A DNA stretch of 17,686 nt from Clarireedia homoeocarpa (taxonomy: Eukaryota > Ascomycota > Leotiomycetes > Helotiales > Rutstroemiaceae): the NCBI GenBank assembly GCA_001465935.1, contig LNKV01000130.1, positions 1 to 17,686 of the forward strand, in the 5' to 3' direction. Below, in pieces: positions 1 to 8,909 of this stretch; within the stretch, counting starts at the first letter, position 1; each line of letters begins with the position of its first letter. Position numbers and translations under genes: made by a program. Under the pieces are notes generated by a model. The model was not told where the DNA came from, ran no database searches, and saw nothing but the letters and a program-made list of their open reading frames with translations.

Positions 1-382
1 GTAATACCTGCTGTCCTGTCGCTGTATCCCAGAGCCGGACTGTCTTATCCCGAGATCCAAATACGATCTGTTTACCATCGGGCGAGAAAGCGACTAAGTT
101 GACCGAGCTAGTATGGCCCTCGAGTGCCGGTAATACCTGCTGTCCTGTCGCTGTATCCCAGAGCCGGACTGTGTTATCATGAGATCCAGATACGATCTGT
201 TTACCATCAGGCGAGAAAGCGACTGAGCTGACTGCGTCAGTATGGCCCTCGAATACTAGTAATACCTGCTGTCCTGTCGCTGTATCCCAGAGCCGGACTG
301 TCTTATCCCGAGATCCAGATACGATCTGTTTACCATTAGGCGAGAAAGCGACTGAGCTGACCCAGCTGGTATGGCCCTCGAG
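1..382 (-). repeat. High-identity WD40 repeat array, 129-bp period
   Basis: Three consecutive units lie at 382-254, 253-125 and 124-1, the last cut by the window edge. The period is exactly 129 bp (43 codons). By hand count, units 1 and 2 differ at 14 of 129 bases. Most differences change amino acids at a few positions: the residues after GHT (SW, DA, SS), the pair between the valines (SS, SS, NL), the S/F after IV, and R/H plus K/N around the strand Asp. The rest is nearly invariant. This is the pattern of concerted evolution with diversification at ligand-facing positions described for HNWD repeats. Confidence 0.9.
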
Positions 383-2925
383 CGTTTGTAGCATCGCGTT
401 CCAATATGGTTCTACTATAGGCTTATTCTGGATCCAAGGCGGAATATCCTTCTCAAATCTTGTTCGGACAATACTCTTTTCTGGAGCGAATACAAGGGCC
501 GAACAATACGCTTGAAGAGGTGTCTGCTCAATAACTGATCGGCTATATAGGGCGAACCTCTTTGCATCATGTACAAATGCATATAGATTGGGACTTTCAT
601 TAGCCTTACTAAATTAGCTAGGGTTCTCTAACTATATCTTAAAATATAGCTTAAAATGATATAGAAACTTGCCTGTACGCAGTCCTCGAGCTTTCTAATC
701 ATTACTATACCATTTGGCAAGCTTCTCATAAGACTTAGTGCTTCGAACCAGTAAAGGAAGCTCTGATATAAAAACTTGTGAACTGAGCCACTGTCCTTAA
801 GCTCATTATGAATAATTCCTCTAGCATCACACTCGAGCAGATGGTCAACCCAATAGAGGCAGGAGTACTGTACTGTAGCTAGTGGATCTGGAATAGGTGG
901 CTTGATTTGGTTGATGGAGATTCCGGGAGTGCGTAGGTTGTAGACGTCACGTCGAAGTATGCGAGACATAGCCTGTAACGATCGCGAGAAGATGCTGCTA
1001 TACACATTTTCCATTGTAGGACGAAATATATCTTTAGATGCCTTTTTAATTAAAAAGTCTTTGGCAGATTGATGGACAAAGGAGATAGTGCGTTCTCGAA
1101 GTGTTAGAAAGGAGCCACAAAGACATATGATCTCCGACAGAGCTTCATAATCGCCAGCCACTTCGTCGGGCATATCCACCAAAGCCACCAGCTCGTCCAG
1201 TGTGACGGGCCGGTACACAGTCGAAACGACAGCTAGTATACTTTTACAGAGCTCAGCATCTTCTGAATCCATGATTTGGTCTAACATCCGCTGATAGAGG
1301 GCATCGAGTCCCGGCGGGAATACTGTCAACTTCTGTAGAACCTTCCATCTCGAAATATTGGACAGCTCTTGGCAGATCAAAGCCACCCAAAGAAAAGTAC
1401 CGTTTGCATTTAGCATTAAATGCTGCTGGACAGCTTTCTGTGTATCGTTGCTATATTTGTTTCGTATCGCTAGCCACTCTACCTTGAGCTGGATAAATGT
1501 CGCAACAGCAGCAGAGATAGATTTCTCATTAAGCTCAAGACAAAGCCTTAGCTTCTGCGTTGTAGTGTCAAGAGTCCTCTCGATAATTGGCCAGTTGCGG
1601 CTAGAGACAATCCACTTAATACGAGGAGATATAGACGAAGTCCGTACAATAAAGTCCATCAATTTTGGCAAGTCTGCTACACATTCGTCGAGCGCATCTA
1701 CAATCAAGTATATATAATCTAGGCTCGAGTCTTGCAGAATATTGGTGAAGATCTCGGATAGTGCAACCCAAGCATTTATATCCTCGAAGAGCGTTTTACC
1801 AGCCTGGTCGTACTTTATCTGTATATGCGAGATAAGAGATGGCTGTTGGTCAACAAGCAAATAGATCAGACCCCGTAATACGGCCGTAGCGTTGTTAATC
1901 CGGGAGTCCGTGGCCTGGCAGAAGAAGTACGATAGAAGAGCCGACTTAGCCTTAGACTTCTCTAGCTCATTGATAACTCCACAGAGTAGCATCGTCTTGC
2001 CTTTGCCCGGATCGCCCTTGATCCAAAGCAGCCGGCTTTGCTGGTTGTTGCGCCATTGTCGGAAGTCGGAGTGTTCTAGGATCCAGTTGTATAAGTCTTG
2101 TAGTAAACCACCCTTAGTGTCCTCAATACGCTTCTTGTCATCGCGCGGATCAGAAAGGCGTAAGTCTTGGATACATTTTTGCATCTTATAGAAATCCTCT
2201 AGAAGTCGAGCATGCGCACTTGCTAGTCCTTCGCCATAGATAGGGAGTATATAGACATCGAAAATTCCTAGTAAAGAGTATACTTTATCTTCTTCCAGCG
2301 TGGTTTGGCGGTGTTGTATCCACTGCAATCGCTCCTCGACGCTAAACTGAGACAATGAATGTCCTTGAAGCGCTATATGAGGAATATTGGTTCTTTCGCA
2401 AATTTGTGTTCTTAAAGAACTCTTGTCACCAAGTCGCTTGCGTTCTCGGGAGAAAAATTCGACCGATGCCGGAGCAAGGAGCTCTTGTAACGTCCAGCCC
2501 CGAGTGAACCATCTGCTTTTCCGGAAATCCGATTCCCACAGCCGTGAAGTGCACTTGTGGTTACCGCTGATAGAACACCTAGAGACATCCGACAAATAAA
2601 CATAACATCGAGTTGCGTTGCGGTACCAGCGAAACATAGAGTTGATAGATCGCGAGAGTTCGGCATCGTTGCTCTTGTCGATACAGCAAGTATCAATCCA
2701 AAAGTACAGTAGACTATCTTGTCTAGCTTGTTCTCCACAGAATCGGATTTTCTCATAGCCAGGCTTGACCTCGCCAGTACCATTTACTATATCCTCAAAG
2801 GTTACTTCCTCATTACTTGGTCCCCATGTATGCGACAGTATAGCGTAAGGAGGAATTTGGTCGTCGCCAATAAAGTCTTTAGTGAAGGTGAATCTACAAG
2901 TCTCGCTATATTGTAGAAGACGCAT
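1..2925 (-). CDS. HET-NACHT-WD40 (HNWD-type) NLR-like protein, partial at the left edge
   Basis: The protein resembles the fungal HNWD family (Podospora HET-E/HET-D/HET-R type). These are cytosolic NLR-like receptors in which WD repeats sense a non-self ligand, NACHT oligomerises and the HET domain triggers cell death. Exon 1 runs 2925-673. HET motifs are YAILSHTWG at residues 27-35, FWIDTCCIDK at 75-84 and RWFTRGWTLQELLAP at 138-152. The NACHT part has Walker A GDPGKGKT at 304-311 and Walker B YLIVDALDEC at 406-415. Exon 2 starts at 604 and reads ANESPNLYAFVHDAKRF, then a linker ending near PPWIQNKP, then WD repeats of 43 residues (GHT...LWDTATGQQ). The open frame is intact through HET and NACHT. 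The gene continues beyond position 1, so its full repeat number is unknown. Domain assignment is firm. The cell-death role is known for the family and inferred here. Confidence 0.9.
605..672 (-). other. Probable 68-nt GC-AG intron of the HNWD gene
   Basis: On the minus strand the exon ends in CAG, followed by GCAAGT as donor. The acceptor is TTAGTAAG, followed by GCT. Both junctions are phase 0. Splicing removes the TAG at 628-630 and joins LEDCVQ to ANESPNLYAF, which restores the usual run from the NACHT helical region into the WD array. A CTAAT branch-point-like motif lies about 10 nt before the acceptor. A GTACAG donor seven bases upstream on the transcript would also be in frame. CAG/GCAAGT fits the GC-donor consensus better. 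Confidence 0.7.
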
Positions 2926-3858
2926 GACTAGGTGCGGAGCTATACACTAGAGGAAGTGGTTGAAGTCGTGTGGGGTTCAGAGACAGGGTAGAGCGGGGTA
3001 TCAATGAGAGGCGGGTACTTGGCGATTGAGGTTAACAATGCAAAGCAAGGCGAGGACGTATGATCTGTTATATCAAAAGATTTCCGTCTTCTTCTGAAGA
3101 TTGTGAGAAGTTTGTTTGATAACTTTGTTGGCCTGACGTTCTGGCTGCACAGCTCAGACTTGATCACAATAAGGCTGAATACAGCCTTAGAGCTCTTAGT
3201 AGCTCTTGGCTGTATGCAAGGCGTGTGGCAAACAAGCTTGGAGCAGTCCCGTGATTCGTACCCGCCGACTGCATCGCCAACAACAGACTTCATTATAGAC
3301 ATTCTAAGAATATAATTACTAATATCAACACTTACAGTAGAACGAAGTTTCAAAACAGTTATAGATTGTTCTGAGGAAAAGCGACAAAATCTAAATGATC
3401 TTCGGTGGGGTAGCTATTGGTAGCAACGTAGTGGAATAGTGATTACTAAGCATTGTCTGAATCGTCAGACAATCGATGAGAACACATTTTAATCAGTATA
3501 CCATCAAAATATCAACAGATATATTGGCATCTTACTGCACAGCAATGTACCTACACACCTTAGAATAACTTACTTGACTACCTTATCCCACTATAAAGTC
3601 CCGCCCATAATTCGGATTGCATGTTGCAACGGATATTCAACAGTGCCAAGATTATATATACACAGGCCACTCGTCAACGAGGTAAACCTGTCCTTATCTT
3701 CCGTAGACAAGGAGTTCGAGCGAACGTCTGCCAGCGTCTGCTAGCGTGCAAGAGCACTATTTCTGTCGCGGCATATTTACTAATATATACAGCTTCGCCT
3801 CCAGTCCCGAATCATTCGACAGTGGGTAGTGGGATCCATTCGAGGATAATATTTCTCG
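2926..3858. other. Intergenic, 5' flank of the HNWD gene
   Basis: I see no convincing gene here. A 137-codon open frame on the minus strand (3353-2940) has no recognisable domain and lies where the promoter and leader of the HNWD gene should be. Two overlapping hairpins are present: AAGGCTG/CAGCCTT at 3171-3188 and ATACAGCC/GGCTGTAT at 3179-3215. They share bases, so only one could form at a time. The part nearest 3858 probably includes more of the degraded transposon beside it. Confidence 0.5.
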
Positions 3859-4080
3859 TTCATAAAGGGCATCTAGCATAACAGGTGTAATACTTCGCTT
3901 TCGCCCCCCACTACTTCGGGGGGCTCGAGGGGCGCCATAATATCGAACGTTTGAGTATATTCTTCGCACGCCGCGAGTACTACAGTTAGCTGCTATTGCG
4001 ATCTCAGAATTAGTAAACAACCCGCTTGAAAGCATGCCAGTAATTAACGCAACTTGCGACTTCGCAAGATGTGGCGCCAT
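3859..4080 (-). pseudogene. Truncated Tc1/mariner-like transposase (N-terminal HTH part)
   Basis: Reading from the ATG at 4080, 74 codons resemble the start of fungal Tc1/mariner-type (IS630 superfamily) transposases. They begin MAPHLAKSQVALITGML, continue with a helix-turn-helix segment (NSEIAIAANCSTRGVRRIYSNVR), then a linker of the GRKRSITPVMLDALYE type. In intact relatives the frame goes on into a second HTH and a DDE catalytic domain. Here recognisable sequence stops at about 3859. The frame then runs into unrelated residues and a stop at 3757, so no catalytic domain is present. It is a dead fragment, broken by deletion or another insertion. The family assignment is from remembered resemblance. 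Confidence 0.7.
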
Positions 4081-4641
4081 TTCTGGGTCCTGACTGCTGT
4101 TGAGCAGAAAGTGGTGTCGAAGATGACATAGTTTAGCACAGAGCCTCAAATCACTATATGCTAAAAGCAGCGACTCAAAACTGAGGCAATACTGATGACA
4201 TATATCTTAACTAACTGTATTAGGTTTAGTGCTTAATCGAGTGTGGCTCACATAAACTTAAAGATAGTATGAAAAGAGGACACCACAATCGAAGCCTCCT
4301 GTACATAACGCGTTTGTATCGCGTTCTGCGTGTCAACACATTCCCTTCCGACTTTAAAATTAGATGAGTGCACAGAGCATATGGTGATCTTACCAGCTAT
4401 AGGCATTCTGGAATTACGGCGTAAATGAACCATAGACGCATAGAGCTAAGAGTGATCTTACCACGAGGGCACAGATCCAAAAGTGGTCCGTGGTAAACAG
4501 ATTTAACGGTTATTTCCAGAAGGCTCTCTCTGGAGGGTAACAAAAGAGAACAAAAATCAAAGATAAAAATAGAAGAAACAGAAAAAATTGTCGTACACAC
4601 AAAAGTACCAAAGACAAAACGCGTATGCAACTACCAACTAT
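4081..4641. other. Intergenic, 3' flank of the DUF3716-like gene
   Basis: There is no supported gene. Two short minus-strand frames (4248-4433 and 4397-4630) show no domain. The part next to 4641 is T-rich on the minus strand and is probably the 3' untranslated region of the neighbouring gene. The motif TGGTAAGATCAC occurs twice on the minus strand, near 4455 and near 4387, with no evident meaning. Confidence 0.4.
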
Positions 4642-5719
4642 CTATTCCTCTCTCGTTTTTGGTGGTGCACCATCCTGTGCTGCTTCATTCCATCTCTTTC
4701 TCGCGCCTTCTGCCTCATTTCCTCCCAGCATCTCACTATCACCATGTATATAGCTGCTCTGCTCAAGGCTTACCGCCATTGCATTGCTTACATTGAGAGG
4801 GCATATCATCCTATGGTTGGGATATATGCGGAATTCAACCGGATTGCCATAACAGTCTCGATGTGGCAGCTGAATCACTCGTGTGCGGGGATTTTTAAAA
4901 TTCGGGAAAGAGTCGGTGAAGTCGTATAGCGGAACTATTTAACAAAGCATAAGGTCGGTATTATTAGTCAACTGAGAATTATAGGGGAAGGAAAGACAAT
5001 ATGAAGGAGCAGAAGGGACAGATGTAAAAGAAGAGTGAAAAACAGGTCATCTTACGTTGGGCCGTACAGTGATACCCATTATACCAACATCCTGTGCATA
5101 TACCACCCAATGCCTGGGGAAAGTACACGCAAGACGGAAACGGATTCTCTCCTCGCAGACATTCCACGCAGGTGAGTTCTTCATTTCCGAGGGTGTATGC
5201 GATAGCCGCTTCGGCATTCCGCAACGGCTCACCTGGGTACTCCAGGATTTGATCGTTCCAAGTGAGAGGTCGCTGCTGCAACAAGTGTTTCATTTGTCCA
5301 ATGCGGCTGTTTGCAGGAGCGTTGGCAATGAGGGTCTCGAGGTCTGTATGTGCAGAATAGCCCAAGTGATACAATGGTGCTGGTGGGACCCACGACCCAG
5401 CATCATGGCCAACGATTTTGAAGCTCCCACGAATTGTGAAGCTATGTTGTAGAGATGCAAGAACTGCAGAGACAGTATCTCCAGAAGTGATAGCATCATC
5501 AAATGGAGAATCAATCAAGGTATTCAGCTGTAGCCTACGTGGAGCAACAGATACGGGATAAATGTCCTGTCGACGGTGTTGTTGTTCAGTAGGATTCGAA
5601 GTGAATGTAAAATTGGAGAGATTCACGATTGAGGGTTGCAGTCGCACAAGAGGTATCGATGCGACCGTGTCCTTGACAGGAGCCAGAGCTGAGCCTTGTG
5701 TGAGTGAGTGAGGAGTCAT
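4642..5719 (-). CDS. Cysteine-rich DUF3716-like protein, two exons
   Basis: Exon 1 runs 5719-5056, the intron 5055-4935 (121 nt, GTAAGA...AATAG) and exon 2 4934-4642. Phases fit (664 + 293 nt) and give 318 residues. Residues 1-160 are a fungal-type N-terminal part with no recognised fold. A compact cysteine cluster follows: C184, C187, C197, C208, C211 and C218, in CVECLRG...PFPSCV...GICTGCWYNGYHC. The arrangement CxxC-x9-C-x10-CxxC-x6-C resembles DUF3716, a fungal domain of unknown function that probably binds zinc. Exon 2 adds a short conserved-looking stretch (CYGNPVEFRIYPNHRMICPLN) and a charged tail ending KTREE. An unspliced reading would end in a hydrophobic tail (stop at 4979), which I think is intron sequence. 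Function is unknown. Confidence 0.7.
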
Positions 5720-6484
5720 ACTGGATTGAGTTCAACGTAACAGAAGAGATTCAGCAATGGAGAATGTCAAGCTGTGATTGTTTAATTCACGATAAAGAAG
5801 ATGGATAGATGGTTGCTATCACTGGTGGTGGTGATGAGCAAGGGGAGGAAAAAAACAGAAAGAAAAGAGGGAAGGAAAAGAGCGGGAATTTTTGGCTGTG
5901 GAAAAGAAGGAAGCATAGGTTAGGCAGATACAGCGAGCTAAAAGCAAACAGAAGAAAAATGATGAGGATATTTGCAAAATTGATCAAAATGACATTTCTG
6001 ATAGGGACGCGAGGGTTTGTAACGGAACTTGACAGAGAGAAAATTCTTGGAAAGGGATATCTTGTCGATTATCCCAGTGTTTGCGGTGATTGAGAATGAA
6101 AATGGTGCGCAGTGATGAGTAGAATGCTGAGAGCACATAGTTTGATAAGTCGGATACTGATGCTTTCCATGTTCTCGACCTGGAACAGTCGTGGTCCAAA
6201 GTATCAAGTGTTGCAACTTCGTCACATTTTGCACAGAATGTCCTTGTCGAGGTTCCTCTCCAGCTTTTGTGGGGCAATATACGCTAGAACCAAGTCGGAA
6301 AGGTGTTACTCGAAGCTTGCCCCAGCCAAATATGAGACGGGTTGAACTGATTCCCAAATTCCTCGCACTATGTATTGACAAATGTTTGAAAGAGTACCGA
6401 TGATTGATGATTAGTTCTGAAATACGTAGATATATTTATAATTTTCTCGGATGATGAATTGCGAGAGTTATGATGCGAGAAGAG
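5720..6484. other. Intergenic, upstream of the DUF3716-like gene
   Basis: No gene is supported. A purine-rich tract at about 5836-5885 (plus strand) creates long but low-complexity open frames on both strands. Minus-strand frames between 6381 and 5938 contain a suggestive FCAKCDEVATLDTLDHDC, but no frame is maintained on either side and I recognise no family. The segment probably contains the promoter and leader of the minus-strand gene that starts at 5719. Confidence 0.4.
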
Positions 6485-6690
6485 GGTCAGTAGTGGATGT
6501 CGGCTCCATCAACGCTTCCCAAAAAGTGATAGAATGAGCACCTAAGTGGTAAAACAGCCAAAGGGATATGAGATGCCGCAGGAAAAAGGTCAGTAGTGGA
6601 TGTCGGCTCCATCAACGCTTCCCAAAAAGTGATAGAATGAGCACCTAAGTGGTAAAACAGCCAAAGGGATATGAGATGCCGCAGGAAAAA
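6485..6690. repeat. Perfect 103-bp tandem duplication
   Basis: Positions 6485-6587 are repeated without a mismatch at 6588-6690, followed by a further GGT (6691-6693) that starts a third unit. The unit contains GTCAGTAGTGGATGTCGGC and ends GCCGCAGGAAAAA. Since 103 is not a multiple of three, the minus-strand frames crossing it repeat in a shifted frame, so the copy is unlikely to be coding. Complete identity implies a recent duplication or an assembly artefact. Confidence 0.95.
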
Positions 6691-7666
6691 GGTGGCTTGA
6701 CAGATGAATCTTGGCAAAATCACCAAGCCCATAGATGAGAAAGCAGACATATTCGGCCGAAATTTGCAAACAGCAGCAGTCCGAGAATTTTAAGAGTAAG
6801 CAAGGTGATTCCGCGATTGGCTCAAAAGATCGGGAGGCTTGACGCTTCACTAACCGTGTTCCCTGGCCCATGCATGCCCCGATTCAATACACGCTTCTTA
6901 AAAAGTATTTAAAAATTAAGAATTATTTCAATAATTGAGATAAATTAATAGAAATTGAAATAGATATTTAGTTATATAAACGAAATATTGTTAAACTTTT
7001 AAGATAAAGATAAACTTATATAATAATAATATTCTTAATACCTAAGCTAAATAGCATGTGGAACCTCTAAAGTACTTCATAGCAGGCATAACAAAGGTTG
7101 TTACGTATACCCCAGCTGTTTGTTAAAACTCTCGAGTATTGTAGGATCTTGACAAACTGATTCGATAAAACTACCCCTGTTGATAGAATCTACCAGAATA
7201 AATTTAACCTTTATTTGGGCTACTACCATAGTAAAGGGCCTTTAAGATTCAATGATCAGAAGGAAAAGCCAATCATGTATATAGGAATAGAAGATATGCA
7301 GGTATTTGTTACGTGATTCAAATTATCGTTAGCAACCAGAGGCGCGTAAGAATTTAAGTGGCTCACAGTTGATTTCCGCATTTGGTCTCGCTTACTTAAG
7401 TAGCATTAAGTTCGTTGACCTATACTATATCTGCTCGTCTTTGCTTTGTGGTAGACACAGAGTTCAAATTAACGGCGACGAAGGGCTAGCCCAGACTATA
7501 ACACTTTGTGTGCATATCTAGACCTGCCTCGAAACTCAATACTCTATTAGTACCAAAGTCTACTGATCATATCATAGTCAAAACACTCCTCAATACACAC
7601 TCTCTCAGCCATTCTCGAAACCACTCTGTCAGGCCTTCTCAGCCCATCGTAATCCCCTTCCAATAG
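6691..7666. other. Intergenic, AT-rich block then 5' flank of the nuclease-like gene
   Basis: Positions 6897 to about 7060 are nearly all A and T, without an open frame, as expected of an old RIP-mutated insertion. Composition then returns to normal. The end (about 7580-7666) is pyrimidine-rich with few G and no ATG, typical of a fungal transcription start and 5' leader for the gene at 7812. I see no other feature. Confidence 0.5.
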
Positions 7667-7811
7667 GTAAGACTGTTCAAATACCTTCTAGCTTTGATTC
7701 TTGTTTACCTTTTGAATAGGCGATATTACTTTTTAAATATATTTCTTTCTAATTTACGAAGCAAAGTATATCCCAAAAGCTTGATGATAATATATTTATT
7801 GATAAAATCAG
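7667..7811 (+). other. Candidate intron in the 5' leader of the PD-(D/E)xK gene
   Basis: A consensus donor AATAG/GTAAGA at 7667 follows a CT-rich leader. The AG at 7810-7811 (AAAATCAG) lies directly before the ATG at 7812. The 145 nt between are AT-rich and hold branch-like motifs (TTGAT, CTAAT). This would be a leader intron and does not change the protein. It is inferred from splice consensus only. Confidence 0.45.
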
Positions 7812-8678
7812 ATGTCTTCTCAACCTAGTGGACTCATCACAACTCATGCTTTGTACGGCGCTTACCTTCAAGCCTCCAACCCACAATTACGAGAGTCGGC
7901 CACTGTTCCGCTTTGGGAGGATATTCTCAACAGTGAATTTAAGCAATATGATAATATTGTTGTAAATTCCCAACAACCATTGGATGATACAACCAGATCT
8001 GCAGATTTGGTTGTTAGATCTTATGATCAGGAATTCAAGCCTGTTTTGTTGCTGGTAGTGGAATGTAAACGCCATAGCAGGACACCTCGAGAGATTGACG
8101 AAATGGAATTACAACTTCAACACTATATTCAAGATTACTTTACGGAATTCGGTAAAGCACAAGGACAAACCGTTGTATATGGCGCAGTCGCGTTTGGAAC
8201 CAAGATTCGAGCTTGGCGTTTCTTTTGCGTATCTTCAACAGAATTCAATGCGGATGCTTTGATGGGCGGCAGCGGAGATATAGCGGATATCAACTCCTAC
8301 AGAGACCCTTATGTTCCTGCAGAAGCTAATCAGATCCGAGCATTCCTTGGACTGGTGAAAGACTCCAAGTTTACTTCAACTCCAACTCCACAAATGCCAT
8401 ACACCACCAGTCTGTTCTCGTCGAATATGAGCACAAACGTACCTTCTTCAGCTAATACTATATCTGTCAACCACTCGCAAGAGATCATCGGACCAACAAC
8501 AGATCATTATTATGTTTTTGAGCAGATTTATCATTGGTATGCTCAAGGCTATATCACTAGGTTACAAGGCCGCCCAACTAATCAATGGGTCTATAATTAT
8601 CATGGTTGGTCTGGTCAAGAGGCAGCGAGTTTCAAATGGCGAACAGTGGATGAAAAGAATAAACCTAACTACTCTTGA
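7812..8678 (+). CDS. Orphan protein with PD-(D/E)xK nuclease-like core (288 aa)
   Basis: This is a single uninterrupted frame from the ATG at 7812. Residues 40-110 carry the signature of the restriction-endonuclease-like fold: SADLVVRS with D65, a beta strand FKPVLLLVVECKR giving E84-x-K86, then an amphipathic helix (REIDEMELQLQHYIQDYF). Residues 115-140 give further strands (QTVVYGAVAFGTKIRAWRFFCV). A Ser/Thr-rich linker spans about 185-225. The C-terminal part (about 228-288) is aromatic-rich (DHYYVFEQIYHWYAQGYITR and NYHGWSGQEAASFKW) and matches nothing I know. There is no signal peptide or membrane segment. I recall similar ECK-containing proteins of unknown role in Leotiomycete genomes. 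Nuclease activity is inferred from motif only. The gene sits alone between transposon-derived segments. Confidence 0.75.
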   Translation: MSSQPSGLITTHALYGAYLQASNPQLRESATVPLWEDILNSEFKQYDNIVVNSQQPLDDTTRSADLVVRSYDQEFKPVLLLVVECKRHSRTPREIDEMELQLQHYIQDYFTEFGKAQGQTVVYGAVAFGTKIRAWRFFCVSSTEFNADALMGGSGDIADINSYRDPYVPAEANQIRAFLGLVKDSKFTSTPTPQMPYTTSLFSSNMSTNVPSSANTISVNHSQEIIGPTTDHYYVFEQIYHWYAQGYITRLQGRPTNQWVYNYHGWSGQEAASFKWRTVDEKNKPNYS

Positions 8679-8777
8679 ATGAATCTTCAAAGAGACACAG
8701 AATGTGACGAATCTCACGATCCTTACCTGATCGCACCTGTAGCTAGTCTGTAAGCGCCCGCAAGCGTACAGCTGGTT

Positions 8778-8785
8778 TATATAAG
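8778..8785 (+). promoter_or_regulatory. TATA-box-like element
   Basis: TATATAAG is followed by a CT-rich stretch (GCCTGCCTCCTCCTGCCTG), a usual fungal core-promoter arrangement. It stands about 125 bp ahead of the ATG of the possible mini-gene at 8910. Confidence 0.4.
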
Positions 8786-8909
8786 AGCCTGCCTCCTCCT
8801 GCCTGTAGTTAGTTCTGTAGTTTGATATTCTAAGGTTGAATCAGCTTCTGTGCTTAGTGCTTTTCCAGGCTGTGCTGAGTGCTTTTAAGTGATTTCATCA
8901 CACAGGATA

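Noticed and set aside
1..382. Regular repeats as a possible CRISPR-like or satellite array
   Set aside because: The 129-bp units translate into canonical WD40 blades in one open frame continuous with the NACHT gene.
415..600. 61-codon minus-strand open frame beginning MKVPIYMHLY
   Set aside because: It is the wrong frame of HNWD exon 2. The +1 frame reads ANESPNLYAFVHDAKRF and runs straight into the WD repeats.
2940..3353. 137-codon minus-strand frame upstream of the HNWD gene
   Set aside because: No domain, biased composition (Ser/Thr tail), and it occupies the expected promoter and leader.
3621..3881. 86-codon plus-strand frame after a TATA-like CTATAAAG
   Set aside because: It overlaps antisense the end of the transposase fragment, has no recognisable domain, and the TATA-to-ATG distance is short.
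5809..6093. 94-codon plus-strand frame rich in Lys, Arg and Glu
   Set aside because: It is produced by a purine-rich tract. The composition is low complexity and there is no domain.
5938..6381. Overlapping minus-strand frames with CAKCDEVATLDTLDHDC
   Set aside because: The Cys/His pattern is isolated, the frames have no convincing extension or splice sites, and I recognise no family.
6590..6871. 93-codon Cys-rich minus-strand frame
   Set aside because: It runs into the 103-bp tandem duplication, whose period breaks the frame. The end of the frame is repeated by another frame in the second copy, as expected for non-coding DNA.
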